DNA of 49,295 nucleotides, taken from contig JAZNKF010000068.1 of the NCBI GenBank assembly GCA_045578425.1, forward strand, positions 1 through 49,295, read 5' to 3'. This document shows positions 8,035 through 16,200 of this stretch, piece by piece; position 1 is the stretch's first letter; every line of letters starts with the position of its first letter. The position numbers and the translations under genes were made by a program. The stretch is from RGIG3009 sp045578425 (GTDB lineage: Bacteria; Bacillota; Clostridia; Oscillospirales; Acutalibacteraceae). The notes beneath the pieces were generated by a model. It saw only the letters and a list, made by a program, of their open reading frames with translations. It had not been told where the DNA came from and did no database searches.

Positions 8035-9339
8035 ATGCCTATGCTACACCCCGAAATAGAAACTCTTCCACGCGACGACATCAAAAAATTACAAAGTGAG
8101 CGACTGGTTTGGCAAGTCAAGAGAATGTACGAACGCGTCGAGTGTTTTCGTAACCGTATGGATGAAAAAGGATTGAAACCCGAAGATATCCACGGTGTGG
8201 AAGACCTTGCCAAATTGCCGTTTTCGTACAAACAAGATTTGCGAGATTACTATCCCTATGGATTGTTTGCCGAACCACTTGAAAAGATTCGTCGTGTTCA
8301 CGCATCCAGCGGTACCACAGGTAAGCGCATTGTTGTAGGATATACCGACAATGACCTTGAAATGTGGAGCGACTGTGTTGCTCGCATGCTTAAAGCCATT
8401 GGCCTTTCTGAAAAAGATATTTTCCAAGTTGCCTTTGGTTATGGTTTGTTTACGGGTGGTTTCGGTTTGCATACCGGTATTGAAAAAATCGGTGCTACCG
8501 TTATTCCGATTTCATCGGGTAACACCAGTTTGCAAATTCAAACCATGGTAGACTTTAAAGCCACCGCCATTTGCTGTACCCCCTCTTATGCCATGTATTT
8601 GGCGGAAGAAATAGAAAAAGCCGGTGTAAAAGACCAGCTTTCCCTTAAAGTCGGCGTCTTTGGTGCCGAACCGTGGAGTGAAAGTATGCGCCGTGAAATC
8701 GAAGAAAAACTGGGTATTAAAGCGTATGACATTTACGGTCTTTCCGAAATACTCGGTCCCGGCGTTTCGTGTGAATGTGAATACCAATGCGGCATGCATA
8801 TTTGGGAAGATAATTTTATTGCCGAAATCATCGACCCCGATACCGGCGAGGTACTCCCCGAAGGCAGCACGGGCGAATTGGTGTTTACCACCATTTCCAA
8901 AGAAGGGTTTCCTGTCATTCGTTATCGCACAAGGGATATCTGTTCTTTGGAATATGCCCCTTGCAAGTGCGGTCGAACGCATATCCGCATGAACAAACCA
9001 AGCGGCAGAAGCGATGACATGCTGATTATTCGCGGTGTCAACGTCTTTCCCTCACAGATTGAAGAGGTGTTGCTAGCTTTTGGCGGTGACGAAATCACAC
9101 CTAACTACGTTATCAAAATTGACCGTGTGAACAATACCGACACATTTGATTTAGATGTGGAAATGAGCGAAAGCATGTTCACAGACGACTTAAAGAGCAT
9201 CACCAAAACCGAAAAAGCCATCACCGAAAAATTACGTTCTGCCTTGGGTCTTGGTGTTCGTGTTCACTTGGTCAATCCTAAAACCATTGCACGCAGCGAA
9301 GGAAAAGCTAAACGTGTCATTGATTTGCGTAAATTATAA
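8035..9339 (+). CDS. paaK: Phenylacetate--CoA ligase (AMP-forming)
   Basis: PaaK activates phenylacetate or a relative to its CoA thioester. The 434-residue length is normal. Seen in order: LAKLPFSYKQDLRDYYPYG, the nucleotide loop ASSGTTGKRIVVGYT, FGYGLFTGGFG, YGLSEILGPGV, YRTRDICSLE, the cysteine-rich CKCGRTHIRM, and RSDDMLIIRGVNVFPSQIEE near the C-terminal domain. The order and spacing match PaaK rather than fatty acyl-CoA ligases. In anaerobes with IorAB, PaaK is often placed next to a two-ACT-domain protein, as here. Two AMP-forming ligases in one operon suggest two substrates or two routes. The ATG at 8035 follows AAAGGATG. Antisense frames inside it are shadows. Confidence 0.93.
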   Translation: MPMLHPEIETLPRDDIKKLQSERLVWQVKRMYERVECFRNRMDEKGLKPEDIHGVEDLAKLPFSYKQDLRDYYPYGLFAEPLEKIRRVHASSGTTGKRIVVGYTDNDLEMWSDCVARMLKAIGLSEKDIFQVAFGYGLFTGGFGLHTGIEKIGATVIPISSGNTSLQIQTMVDFKATAICCTPSYAMYLAEEIEKAGVKDQLSLKVGVFGAEPWSESMRREIEEKLGIKAYDIYGLSEILGPGVSCECEYQCGMHIWEDNFIAEIIDPDTGEVLPEGSTGELVFTTISKEGFPVIRYRTRDICSLEYAPCKCGRTHIRMNKPSGRSDDMLIIRGVNVFPSQIEEVLLAFGGDEITPNYVIKIDRVNNTDTFDLDVEMSESMFTDDLKSITKTEKAITEKLRSALGLGVRVHLVNPKTIARSEGKAKRVIDLRKL

Positions 9340-9354
9340 AGGAGGGTTTAGAGC

Positions 9355-9786
9355 ATGTTAGTAGAACAAATCTCTGTTTTTATTGAAAACAAAAAAGGGC
9401 GACTTTCCGAAATTGCCGAAGTATTGGCACAAAACAACATTGACATTTCGGCATTGTCCTTGGCCGATACGGATGAATACGGTGTTTTGCGGATGATTGT
9501 CACCGACCCGCACAAGGCAAAGGAGGCCTTGTCAGACCATGGTGTCATCGGCAAAGTTACCACCGTGCTGGCAGTAGCAATTGAAGACCGTCCCGGCGGA
9601 TTTTATGAGGCTCTTTCCGTCCTTACCGATAATCACGTGGAAATCAAATATATGTACGCTTGCGTTTCGCATGAGAAAGGCAAAGCCTTGATGATTTTAA
9701 GTGTAGAGGATCCCAAAGCGGCAGAAGAACTCATTGCCAATTCCAGCAAAAATATTACCAACCCTTCCAGTATTTACAGAATTTGA
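9355..9786 (+). CDS. Tandem ACT domain protein
   Basis: This 143-residue protein is made of two ACT domains (about 1-68 and 70-140). Each begins with the typical strand-turn: EQISVFIENKKGRLSEIAEV and VLAVAIEDRPGGFYEALSVL. ACT domains bind amino acids and act as allosteric sensors. There is no catalytic domain. Proteins of this kind often sit next to paaK in anaerobes. Here it is last in a tyrosine T-box operon, so an aromatic amino acid is the natural ligand guess; its target could be a ligase or IorAB. AAGGAGG lies 9 bases before the ATG. A terminator follows within 10 bases. Confidence 0.85.
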   Translation: MLVEQISVFIENKKGRLSEIAEVLAQNNIDISALSLADTDEYGVLRMIVTDPHKAKEALSDHGVIGKVTTVLAVAIEDRPGGFYEALSVLTDNHVEIKYMYACVSHEKGKALMILSVEDPKAAEELIANSSKNITNPSSIYRI

Positions 9787-9794
9787 TAGGATAC

Positions 9795-9839
9795 AAAGAA
9801 AGCACCGAACAAGGTATCTTGTTCGGTGCTTTCTTTTTG
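9795..9839. terminator. Bidirectional terminator between the ACT gene and the clpE-like gene
   Basis: A long perfect inverted repeat, AAAGAAAGCACCGAACAA (9795-9812) and its complement (9819-9836), has a 6-base loop and T-rich arms on both strands. It ends the T-box operon on the plus strand and the clpE-like gene on the minus strand. Confidence 0.9.
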
Positions 9840-9840
9840 T

Positions 9841-12114
9841 TTATTGGGTGACCAGTTGTATTTTTTCGTCTTTGATTTGTAACGTTACTGCTGTTAGCGG
9901 TTCGTCACAATGCTCCACAATATACATAGTAACAACATCCTCTACCTCACGGCGAATCGCATTGCGCAAATCACGGGCACCGCGCTTTCCGCCGTAAGCT
10001 TTGTTTGCCAAATAAGTTGGAACCTCCGCTGCCCAAGAAAAAGTAATGCCACGTTCGGCAAGAGGTAATACCAATTCTTGCAACATGAGTTCGGCAATCG
10101 TTTGGTAATGCTCCCTCGATAACGGCGCAAAATACACAACTTCATCCACACGGCTGATAAATTCCGGACGTAAAAACTCCGAGAGCGCTTTGGTTGCTTT
10201 ATCGCGCGAGGCTTGCGCATCGGTTTTGCCAAATCCCATCAAGTTTTCTTGGAACTGACTTCCTGCGTTGGATGTCATCACAATCACCGTATTTTCAAAG
10301 TTGACCACACGACCGTGCGCATCGGTGACACGACCTTCATCCAAAATTTGGAGCAAAATATTTAAAACGTCGGGATGAGCTTTTTCGATTTCGTCGAGCA
10401 AAATGACGGAATACGGTTTGCGGCGCACCTTTTCGGTCAACTGCCCCGCTTCGTCATAACCGACATAGCCGGGGGGCGAACCGATAATACGCGACACCGC
10501 ATGCTTTTCCATAAATTCCGACATATCCAAACGAATCAGCGTTTCGGGCGTGTCAAACAACTGCGATGCCAAAACCTTTACCAACTCCGTTTTCCCCACA
10601 CCTGTGGGACCAACAAAGATAAACGATGCAGGACGGCGACGCGGACTGATTTGCACGCGACTGCGACGCACTGCCGCTGCTACCAACGACACAGCTTCCT
10701 CTTGCCCGATGATGTGGGCTCGCAATTCTTTTTCCAAATCTGACAATTTAGCCAGTTCGTTTTCTTGTACTTTTGCTGCGGGAATTCCCGTCCATAGTTC
10801 TATTACTTTTGCTAAATGCTCTTCTTTAAGCGGTGCCGAAACAGCGGCGGGACGAATGACCTCAATCTCCTGCTCTGCTTTCATTAACTCGGCGCGTACG
10901 TTCGCCAGTTTTTCATAATCCACCGTTTCGTTGCTCATAAGTTCGGTCTCTTCGGCACGCAAGGCTTCTGCCTTTACCAGCAATTTGGCATAATCGTCTG
11001 CCTTTTTGTTTTGCAAAGCAGTTACAGCGCAGGCTTCATCCAGCAAATCGATTGCCTTGTCGGGTAAGAAGCGGTCGGTAATATAGCGTTCCGACAATAC
11101 TACCGCGCGGCGCAACATGGCATCGCCAATAGTAACGCCATGGTATTCTTCGTAATACGTTTTGATACCGCACAACATCGTAACGGTATCTTCAATGGAC
11201 GGTTCTTCCACTTTAACCGGTTGGAAACGCCGTTCCAAGGCGGCATCTTTTTCAATGTTTTTACGATATTCGTTAAACGTTGTCGCACCAATGACTTGTA
11301 CTTCGCCACGGGATAAGGCAGGTTTTAAAATATTTGCCGCCGACATACTTCCCTCTGAGTCACCGGTGCCCACCAACGTATGAACTTCATCAATAAACAG
11401 AATAATATTGCCTTGCGCTTTCACTTCTTCGATAAGACCTTTGATGCGGCTTTCAAATTGACCACGGAACTGCGTGCCTGCCACCAAAGCCGTCATATCC
11501 AACAAATGAAGTTCTTTGTTTTGCAATTTGTACGGAACCGTGCCGGCGGCAATACGCTGCGCCAAACCTTCGGCAATGGCGGTTTTACCAACACCGGGTT
11601 CGCCGATTAGGCACGGATTATTTTTACTGCGTCGACACAAAATTTGTGTGACACGGTAAATTTCGCGGTCACGCCCGATGATAGCATCCAACTGCCCATC
11701 ACGCGCTTTTTGCGTAAGGTTGGTACAGTAATTTTCCAAAAATTTATGTCGTTTTTCTTTATTTTTTGACTTTTTTTCGGCGGTTTCTTCGGTTTTTCCT
11801 TCATTTTGTGTGTCATTCGCGTTCATTTGACCGCCAAACAAATTTTGCAAAAAGGGAAACGTTGCCGCACCGCCGGGAATAAAGCCTTCCTCGCCGTCTT
11901 CGCCTTCCATATTCATCAGTTCGCCGAATTGCTCGTCCATTTGTTCAAGTTCATCTTCACCGATTCCGAATTTTTCCAGTAAATCATCGACAGGTTTGAT
12001 ACCTAATTCTTTGGCACAGGTAATACACAAACCGTCATTTGTACTTTTTTCGCCCTCCATACGGGAAATAAAAATAACCGCGGGGCGTTTTTTACAACGG
12101 GAACATAACATCAT
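9841..12114 (-). CDS. ATP-dependent Clp protease ATPase subunit, ClpE-like
   Basis: This 757-residue AAA+ unfoldase probably feeds ClpP. The N-terminus has a zinc finger (C4, C7, C30, C33: CSRC, then CITC) instead of the Clp N-domain, as in ClpE and McsA. An acidic linker with runs of Glu/Lys follows. Two ATPase modules then appear: D1 has GEPGVGKTAIAEG, GTQFRGQFESR and FIDEVHTLVG; D2 has FVGPTGVGKTEL, GSPPGYVGYDEAGQLTE and LLDEIEKAHPDV. The start is ATG 12114, which overlaps the pgsA stop as ATGA and follows AAGGAG; a second ATG is at 12111. ClpE proteins normally belong to heat-shock (CtsR) regulons, but no CtsR site is visible because the gene is internal to an operon. It is the last gene of the minus-strand cluster. 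Confidence 0.88.
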   Translation of the reverse strand: MMLCSRCKKRPAVIFISRMEGEKSTNDGLCITCAKELGIKPVDDLLEKFGIGEDELEQMDEQFGELMNMEGEDGEEGFIPGGAATFPFLQNLFGGQMNANDTQNEGKTEETAEKKSKNKEKRHKFLENYCTNLTQKARDGQLDAIIGRDREIYRVTQILCRRSKNNPCLIGEPGVGKTAIAEGLAQRIAAGTVPYKLQNKELHLLDMTALVAGTQFRGQFESRIKGLIEEVKAQGNIILFIDEVHTLVGTGDSEGSMSAANILKPALSRGEVQVIGATTFNEYRKNIEKDAALERRFQPVKVEEPSIEDTVTMLCGIKTYYEEYHGVTIGDAMLRRAVVLSERYITDRFLPDKAIDLLDEACAVTALQNKKADDYAKLLVKAEALRAEETELMSNETVDYEKLANVRAELMKAEQEIEVIRPAAVSAPLKEEHLAKVIELWTGIPAAKVQENELAKLSDLEKELRAHIIGQEEAVSLVAAAVRRSRVQISPRRRPASFIFVGPTGVGKTELVKVLASQLFDTPETLIRLDMSEFMEKHAVSRIIGSPPGYVGYDEAGQLTEKVRRKPYSVILLDEIEKAHPDVLNILLQILDEGRVTDAHGRVVNFENTVIVMTSNAGSQFQENLMGFGKTDAQASRDKATKALSEFLRPEFISRVDEVVYFAPLSREHYQTIAELMLQELVLPLAERGITFSWAAEVPTYLANKAYGGKRGARDLRNAIRREVEDVVTMYIVEHCDEPLTAVTLQIKDEKIQLVTQ

Positions 12115-12710
12115 GCGAGGTTCTCCTTATTTACAATTTGCTTTTCTTTGGTATCGGTTCCGTTTTTCAGTTTGAAGAAAACCGCCATATAGCTGAAAAA
12201 CGAAAACAGCATGGACACCGCCACTAAAATGATAAGAGTTATCAAAACTGCACGCGGCATGGTTTCCCAGAAAACAATGGCAAGCATCACCGTGTAAAAT
12301 AAAACTGTTGAAATTTTCCCAAACCATCGTGAACCGCGGATAATATCTTTTTTGGAAAGCAGAATCCATCCACCGATGACTTGCAGCGTCTCTTTGATAA
12401 GACAAATTACCGCAAGCGGCAACAATTCGCTGTGCTGCACCGTAACACAAATTAACACTGTGATTTGTGTTAACTTATCGGCAATGGGATCGAGCAATTT
12501 GCCGCTTTCGCTGATTTGATTAAAACGACGAGCAATCATGCCATCAAACAAATCCGTTAAGCCTGAAAAAAGCAAAACACACAATGCCCAATACACAAGC
12601 ACCGGTATGGTATCACTTTTTAAATACAAAACGGCAAAAACCGGTATTAATGCTAGGCGTACCAGTGACAGTATGTTGGGAATGGTCCATTCAAATTTTA
12701 TTTTACCCAT
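12111..12710 (-). CDS. pgsA: CDP-alcohol phosphatidyltransferase, probable phosphatidylglycerophosphate synthase
   Basis: PgsA makes phosphatidylglycerol phosphate from CDP-diacylglycerol and glycerol-3-phosphate in the membrane. The 199-residue protein begins WTIPNILSLVRLALIPVF and has the class motif D-x2-D-G-x2-A-R-x8-G-x3-D-x3-D in DLFDGMIARRF...GKLLDPIADK. Five or six membrane segments follow. The alcohol acceptor is not proven by the motif, but the N-terminal sequence is typical for PgsA. The ATG at 12710 is preferred (AGGTGA 10 bases upstream) over a TTG at 12716. The stop overlaps the clpE-like start. Confidence 0.85.
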   Translation of the reverse strand: MGKIKFEWTIPNILSLVRLALIPVFAVLYLKSDTIPVLVYWALCVLLFSGLTDLFDGMIARRFNQISESGKLLDPIADKLTQITVLICVTVQHSELLPLAVICLIKETLQVIGGWILLSKKDIIRGSRWFGKISTVLFYTVMLAIVFWETMPRAVLITLIILVAVSMLFSFFSYMAVFFKLKNGTDTKEKQIVNKENLA

Positions 12711-12725
12711 AAACAATTCATCACC

Positions 12726-13436
12726 TTAAAATTTGATAATCAAAGCGAGGGGGTTCATATCGGCTATCCAACTTGCCAATAGGCTGTTTTGCAAATTTTC
12801 GGCCGTAAAAGGGCCGGTTGTGCTGCCCGCAGTGATAATCAGTTGCATTACCGTCACCGCCACAATGGAGAAAACGCAGCCGTTTACCGCGCCGAGCACA
12901 ATGCCTAATAAGCCGTCAATTTGTCGAATCAAAGGTAGCTTGGCAAGTGGTTTTACTAATTTACTCAACAATTTTACCACTAACAACAGTATCAAGAAAA
13001 GAATTAAGAAAATAACAAACCGTAACAACGCCACCACAACCGGGCGCAAAATTTGTTCTACTACTGTTTCGGTAACAGCTGTGATGGTGTTTTCGGTTTT
13101 ATTTTCGATGTTCGTTAATGCGTTTTGCACCTCTTCGTTTTCGGAAAGCGCGGTTTGTAAAAAAGCAGGCAAGGTTTCCAACATACCTTCCACCTTTTCA
13201 GAAACGGTTGAGCCTGCATTATCCGAAAAGGCAGCACTGACACTTTCGGTTATTTTTTCACCGATAAAGTGGTCGTATGTAAATTCAGCAACCGTTGTGC
13301 TGAGTGACATGGCAATTAAAAAGGCAAAAACATAGCCTGCCAGTTGAACAGCAGTGGTGATAAAACCGCGCTTATAACCCAAAACCACAGCAATCACCAA
13401 TAAAAGAACAATAATGCCGTCTAAAATCCAACTCAT
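12726..13436 (-). CDS. CvpA family membrane protein
   Basis: This 236-residue protein has a short periplasmic/external region rich in Ser, Thr and Glu between membrane segments: two N-terminal (about 5-22 and 28-50), one strongly hydrophobic (about 135-158) and one near 175-200. MSWILDGIIVLLLVIAVVLG and the following YKRGFITTAVQLAGY match the CvpA (colicin V production) family opening, and LPLIRQIDGLLGIVLGAVNG is its second hallmark. Its role is unclear; members affect envelope stability. AAGGAG lies before the ATG at 13436. The pgsA gene follows 15 bases later. Confidence 0.85.
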   Translation of the reverse strand: MSWILDGIIVLLLVIAVVLGYKRGFITTAVQLAGYVFAFLIAMSLSTTVAEFTYDHFIGEKITESVSAAFSDNAGSTVSEKVEGMLETLPAFLQTALSENEEVQNALTNIENKTENTITAVTETVVEQILRPVVVALLRFVIFLILFLILLLVVKLLSKLVKPLAKLPLIRQIDGLLGIVLGAVNGCVFSIVAVTVMQLIITAGSTTGPFTAENLQNSLLASWIADMNPLALIIKF

Positions 13437-13449
13437 CGTTTATATCTCC

Positions 13450-14622
13450 TTATTCGTCTATCCGTTCTAAATGGCTTAGTGTGAGCAGTAACGGTGCGTT
13501 TCGGTATTCGGTTATCAGCAAAGAATCTGTCGGTACTTCTTGTTTTTGTTGGTAACTCTTTTTGCCAAAGGTGTGAAGATGTGAATCGGTAAGTACCAAC
13601 AGTTCATTTCCTTGGCAGAAGGCAGAACGGAATCGGCCCTCTAACCCTTCGCTTTTCCAAAGTTCGCCACCGGCATCGACTATCCAAACATAGCTTTCGC
13701 CGGTACCGCCCAAGCGACGCAAAACCAGCCCCGCCAAAGAAGAGGTGGCTGCATAACCCGCCGGTTCATAGCCGTTGTACAGCGTTTTTTCCAGTTCCTT
13801 TTTCCCCGCGCGAACAACCCACATCTGGGTATCTCCCACCGCGGTCACGGTACCCGAGGAAAAGCAGTTGACATCCAACAACAGCACATCGGTGCCGGTG
13901 TATTCTATCGGCTCGTCTTTGCTGAAATCAAAAAGTAACAAAACGGATTTTAAGGCGCCGCCTTTCGAAGATGTTCCTACCGCAGCTAAACCTTTTCCTG
14001 AGGGATACAAACAAAGATTGTTGATTAAATAACGGCGACTTTGATACTCGTAAATCTGTTTTCCGCGAGCGTTAAATACTTGTATGCCACATAGGTAACT
14101 TTGCGAGGCACTGTCCGTTACCACCGCAACCAATCCCGATGGCAATAAGGATGAAGTGTAGATACTGCGATTCTCAAAATCTTTTGTCAAAACCGTCTCG
14201 CGGCGCGTATCCAAACGAAAACGTGTTCCGCCGATTTCGGTAGTCAGAGCATATCTGCCGGCAGTTTTTAAAGCCGGATTGGAAAAAGAATGTTGCCGCT
14301 TTTCCACCCGAGAAGCGGTGTTGTTGAAAAATTCAAGAGACGTATCGGTAAGTACCGCCAAATGCTGATTAACCTCTCCCATGGCCACAACCGAATTACC
14401 CGCCATTGTTGTGGGAAAACCGTTGCCGACTTGCGCATCGCCAAAACGAACGGCTGCCCAGTCCAACACCGATTCGGGTGCAATTTTCTCCCAGTTATTC
14501 CAAACAGAGAAACCCAACAACAAAACCGCCGCAACAACGGATAAGCGCACCAGCAAGCGTAGCCACGGGTTACGTTTTCTTTTGACTGCTTTTTCGGTTT
14601 TCCCGTTTTGTTTTTTGCCCAT
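13450..14622 (-). CDS. DUF5711-like membrane-anchored beta-propeller-type protein
   Basis: This is a 390-residue protein of unknown function. A strongly basic start (about 17 Lys/Arg-rich residues) precedes a single membrane anchor near 22-42 (WLRLLVRLSVVAAVLLLGF), so the rest should be outside the cell. The large domain is built of repeated short beta segments (for example NQHLAVLTDTSLEFF, GLVAVVTDSASQSYL, LLVLTDSHLHTFG), suggesting a beta-propeller. This layout fits the DUF5711 family seen in clostridia. No catalytic motif is visible. AAAGGTGGG precedes the ATG at 14622. It sits between truA and cvpA. Confidence 0.7.
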   Translation of the reverse strand: MGKKQNGKTEKAVKRKRNPWLRLLVRLSVVAAVLLLGFSVWNNWEKIAPESVLDWAAVRFGDAQVGNGFPTTMAGNSVVAMGEVNQHLAVLTDTSLEFFNNTASRVEKRQHSFSNPALKTAGRYALTTEIGGTRFRLDTRRETVLTKDFENRSIYTSSLLPSGLVAVVTDSASQSYLCGIQVFNARGKQIYEYQSRRYLINNLCLYPSGKGLAAVGTSSKGGALKSVLLLFDFSKDEPIEYTGTDVLLLDVNCFSSGTVTAVGDTQMWVVRAGKKELEKTLYNGYEPAGYAATSSLAGLVLRRLGGTGESYVWIVDAGGELWKSEGLEGRFRSAFCQGNELLVLTDSHLHTFGKKSYQQKQEVPTDSLLITEYRNAPLLLTLSHLERIDE

Positions 14623-14642
14623 GACTGTCCCACCTTTTTTGA

Positions 14643-15377
14643 TTAGTAGATGACCTCATCCAAAAACAAGCCGCAAGCCGGTGCCGTAGGGCCGACCAAG
14701 TTGCGGTTGCCGCTTTTTAACGCATTATTGATACTTTCCGGCGATAGTTTACCGTTTTCGATATCCAACAGCGTACCTACCATGATACGCACCATGTTAT
14801 ACAAAAAGCCGTTTCCTTCCACCGTGAAGCGCAACAAGTCCCCTTCACGATTTACATCTGCATGGTAAATGGTACGCACTTTATCCTCTACTTCACTGCC
14901 GGAAGAGCAAAACGCCGAAAAATCGTGAGAGCCGACAAATTGTTTTGCTGCCGCATTCATTACCGCATCGTCCAATGGATTGCGGATGTGCAGTGAGTAG
15001 GGTTGCCAAAAAGGATTGCGTACTTGCCCATTCCAAATATAATACACATACCGTTTTTTGGTAGCAAAATATCGCGGATGAAAGTCCTGCGAAACCGCTT
15101 GGCAATCTAACACTGCAATATCGTGGGGCAAATTAGCATTGAGTGCTTTAATAAATTGTTTGGGCAGCAAACGTGCCGGAGCGGCTGTGGTGCAATAAAA
15201 GCGATGAGCATGAACCCCTGCATCGGTACGACTGCAACCGGTAAGCGAAGCCCGAATACCGGTAACCGATTCAATGGCATCTTGCAATACTTGTTGAACG
15301 GTTATGCCGTTGGGTTGTACTTGCCAACCGTGGTACCGCGTACCGTCATATTGTATTGTTAAACACACTTGTTCCAT
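14643..15377 (-). CDS. truA: tRNA pseudouridine(38-40) synthase
   Basis: TruA converts uridines 38-40 in tRNA anticodon arms to pseudouridine. The 244-residue product has YDGTRYHGWQVQPNGITVQQ at the N-terminus, the catalytic aspartate in GCSRTDAGVHA, FHPRYFATKKRYVYYIW, and FTVEGNGFLYNMVRIMVGTL near the C-terminus. All are family hallmarks at normal spacing. The ATG at 15377 is chosen because the protein then starts next to the first conserved strand; a longer in-frame start at 15416 would overlap ecfT. It begins 4 bases after the ecfT stop. truA downstream of the ECF genes is a common arrangement in Firmicutes. Confidence 0.95.
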   Translation of the reverse strand: MEQVCLTIQYDGTRYHGWQVQPNGITVQQVLQDAIESVTGIRASLTGCSRTDAGVHAHRFYCTTAAPARLLPKQFIKALNANLPHDIAVLDCQAVSQDFHPRYFATKKRYVYYIWNGQVRNPFWQPYSLHIRNPLDDAVMNAAAKQFVGSHDFSAFCSSGSEVEDKVRTIYHADVNREGDLLRFTVEGNGFLYNMVRIMVGTLLDIENGKLSPESINNALKSGNRNLVGPTAPACGLFLDEVIY

Positions 15378-15381
15378 TTTA

Positions 15382-16200
15382 TCACAACACTTCCGGTAAA
15401 AATACGTTGGTGGCAATCATAAGTGCAACAAGCAAGCACATAACAAATACTGCTATATAATCGGCAACTTGCATGCGGAATTGTTTTAGTCGTGTTCTCC
15501 CCTCGCCGCCGTGGTAACAACGACATTCCATGGCGGTTGCCAAATCGTATGCTCGACGGAACGACGAAACAAACAACGGTACCAAAACAGGTATTAACGC
15601 TTTGACACGTTGCAACAAATTGCCGCTTTCCATATCGGCACCGCGTGCCTTTTGCGCCGACATAATTTTATCGGTTTCCTCAATCAGTGTGGGGATAAAG
15701 CGCAAAGCGATCGTCATCATCATGGCAATTTCGTGCACGGGAACGCGAAAAACTTTGAGCGGGCTCATGACACGTTCCAGACCATCGGTGAGTGAAGTCG
15801 GTGACGTGGTATAGGTAAGCAGTGAGCCTGCCGCAATCAGACATAAAATGCGTACCGCAATAAAAATAGCGGTATAAATCCCTTCGGCGGTGATTTTAAA
15901 AACCCAAAACTCTACCAATATTTTGCCTTGTACATAAAAAATGTTAATGAGCGACGTAAAGAGTAACAACGGTATAACCGGTTTTAAACCTTTGAGAAGT
16001 ACTTTAGGCGGAATGTGTGATATTCCCACCGCTGTTACCAACAAAATAACTGCTAAAATCAGGCCTAACCAATTGTCCGGTACAAAGACGGCGAGAATAT
16101 ACGAAAATACCAACACCAATTTTACCCGCGGGTCTAAGCGATGCAGCACGGAATTTCCGGGGAAAAATTGACCGATAGTAATATCAGACAGCACAACCAT
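15382..16200 (-). CDS. ecfT: ECF transporter transmembrane protein EcfT
   Basis: EcfT is the scaffold of the energy-coupling-factor vitamin/micronutrient importers; it couples EcfA1/A2 ATPases to exchangeable substrate-binding S proteins. The 272-residue protein opens ITIGQFFPGNSVLHRLDPRVK, typical for EcfT, and has five or six membrane helices. It also has the coupling-helix motifs AQKARGADME and a second, degenerate AMECRCYHGG where A-R-G is usual. The ATG at 16200 is chosen; a GTG at 16203 is an alternative. It overlaps ecfA2 by 17 bases. No S component is in the window, as expected for a shared (group II) module. Confidence 0.92.
   Translation of the reverse strand: MVVLSDITIGQFFPGNSVLHRLDPRVKLVLVFSYILAVFVPDNWLGLILAVILLVTAVGISHIPPKVLLKGLKPVIPLLLFTSLINIFYVQGKILVEFWVFKITAEGIYTAIFIAVRILCLIAAGSLLTYTTSPTSLTDGLERVMSPLKVFRVPVHEIAMMMTIALRFIPTLIEETDKIMSAQKARGADMESGNLLQRVKALIPVLVPLFVSSFRRAYDLATAMECRCYHGGEGRTRLKQFRMQVADYIAVFVMCLLVALMIATNVFLPEVL

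Noticed and set aside
8512..8982. 156-residue antisense frame inside paaK
   Set aside because: Shadow frame with no independent support.
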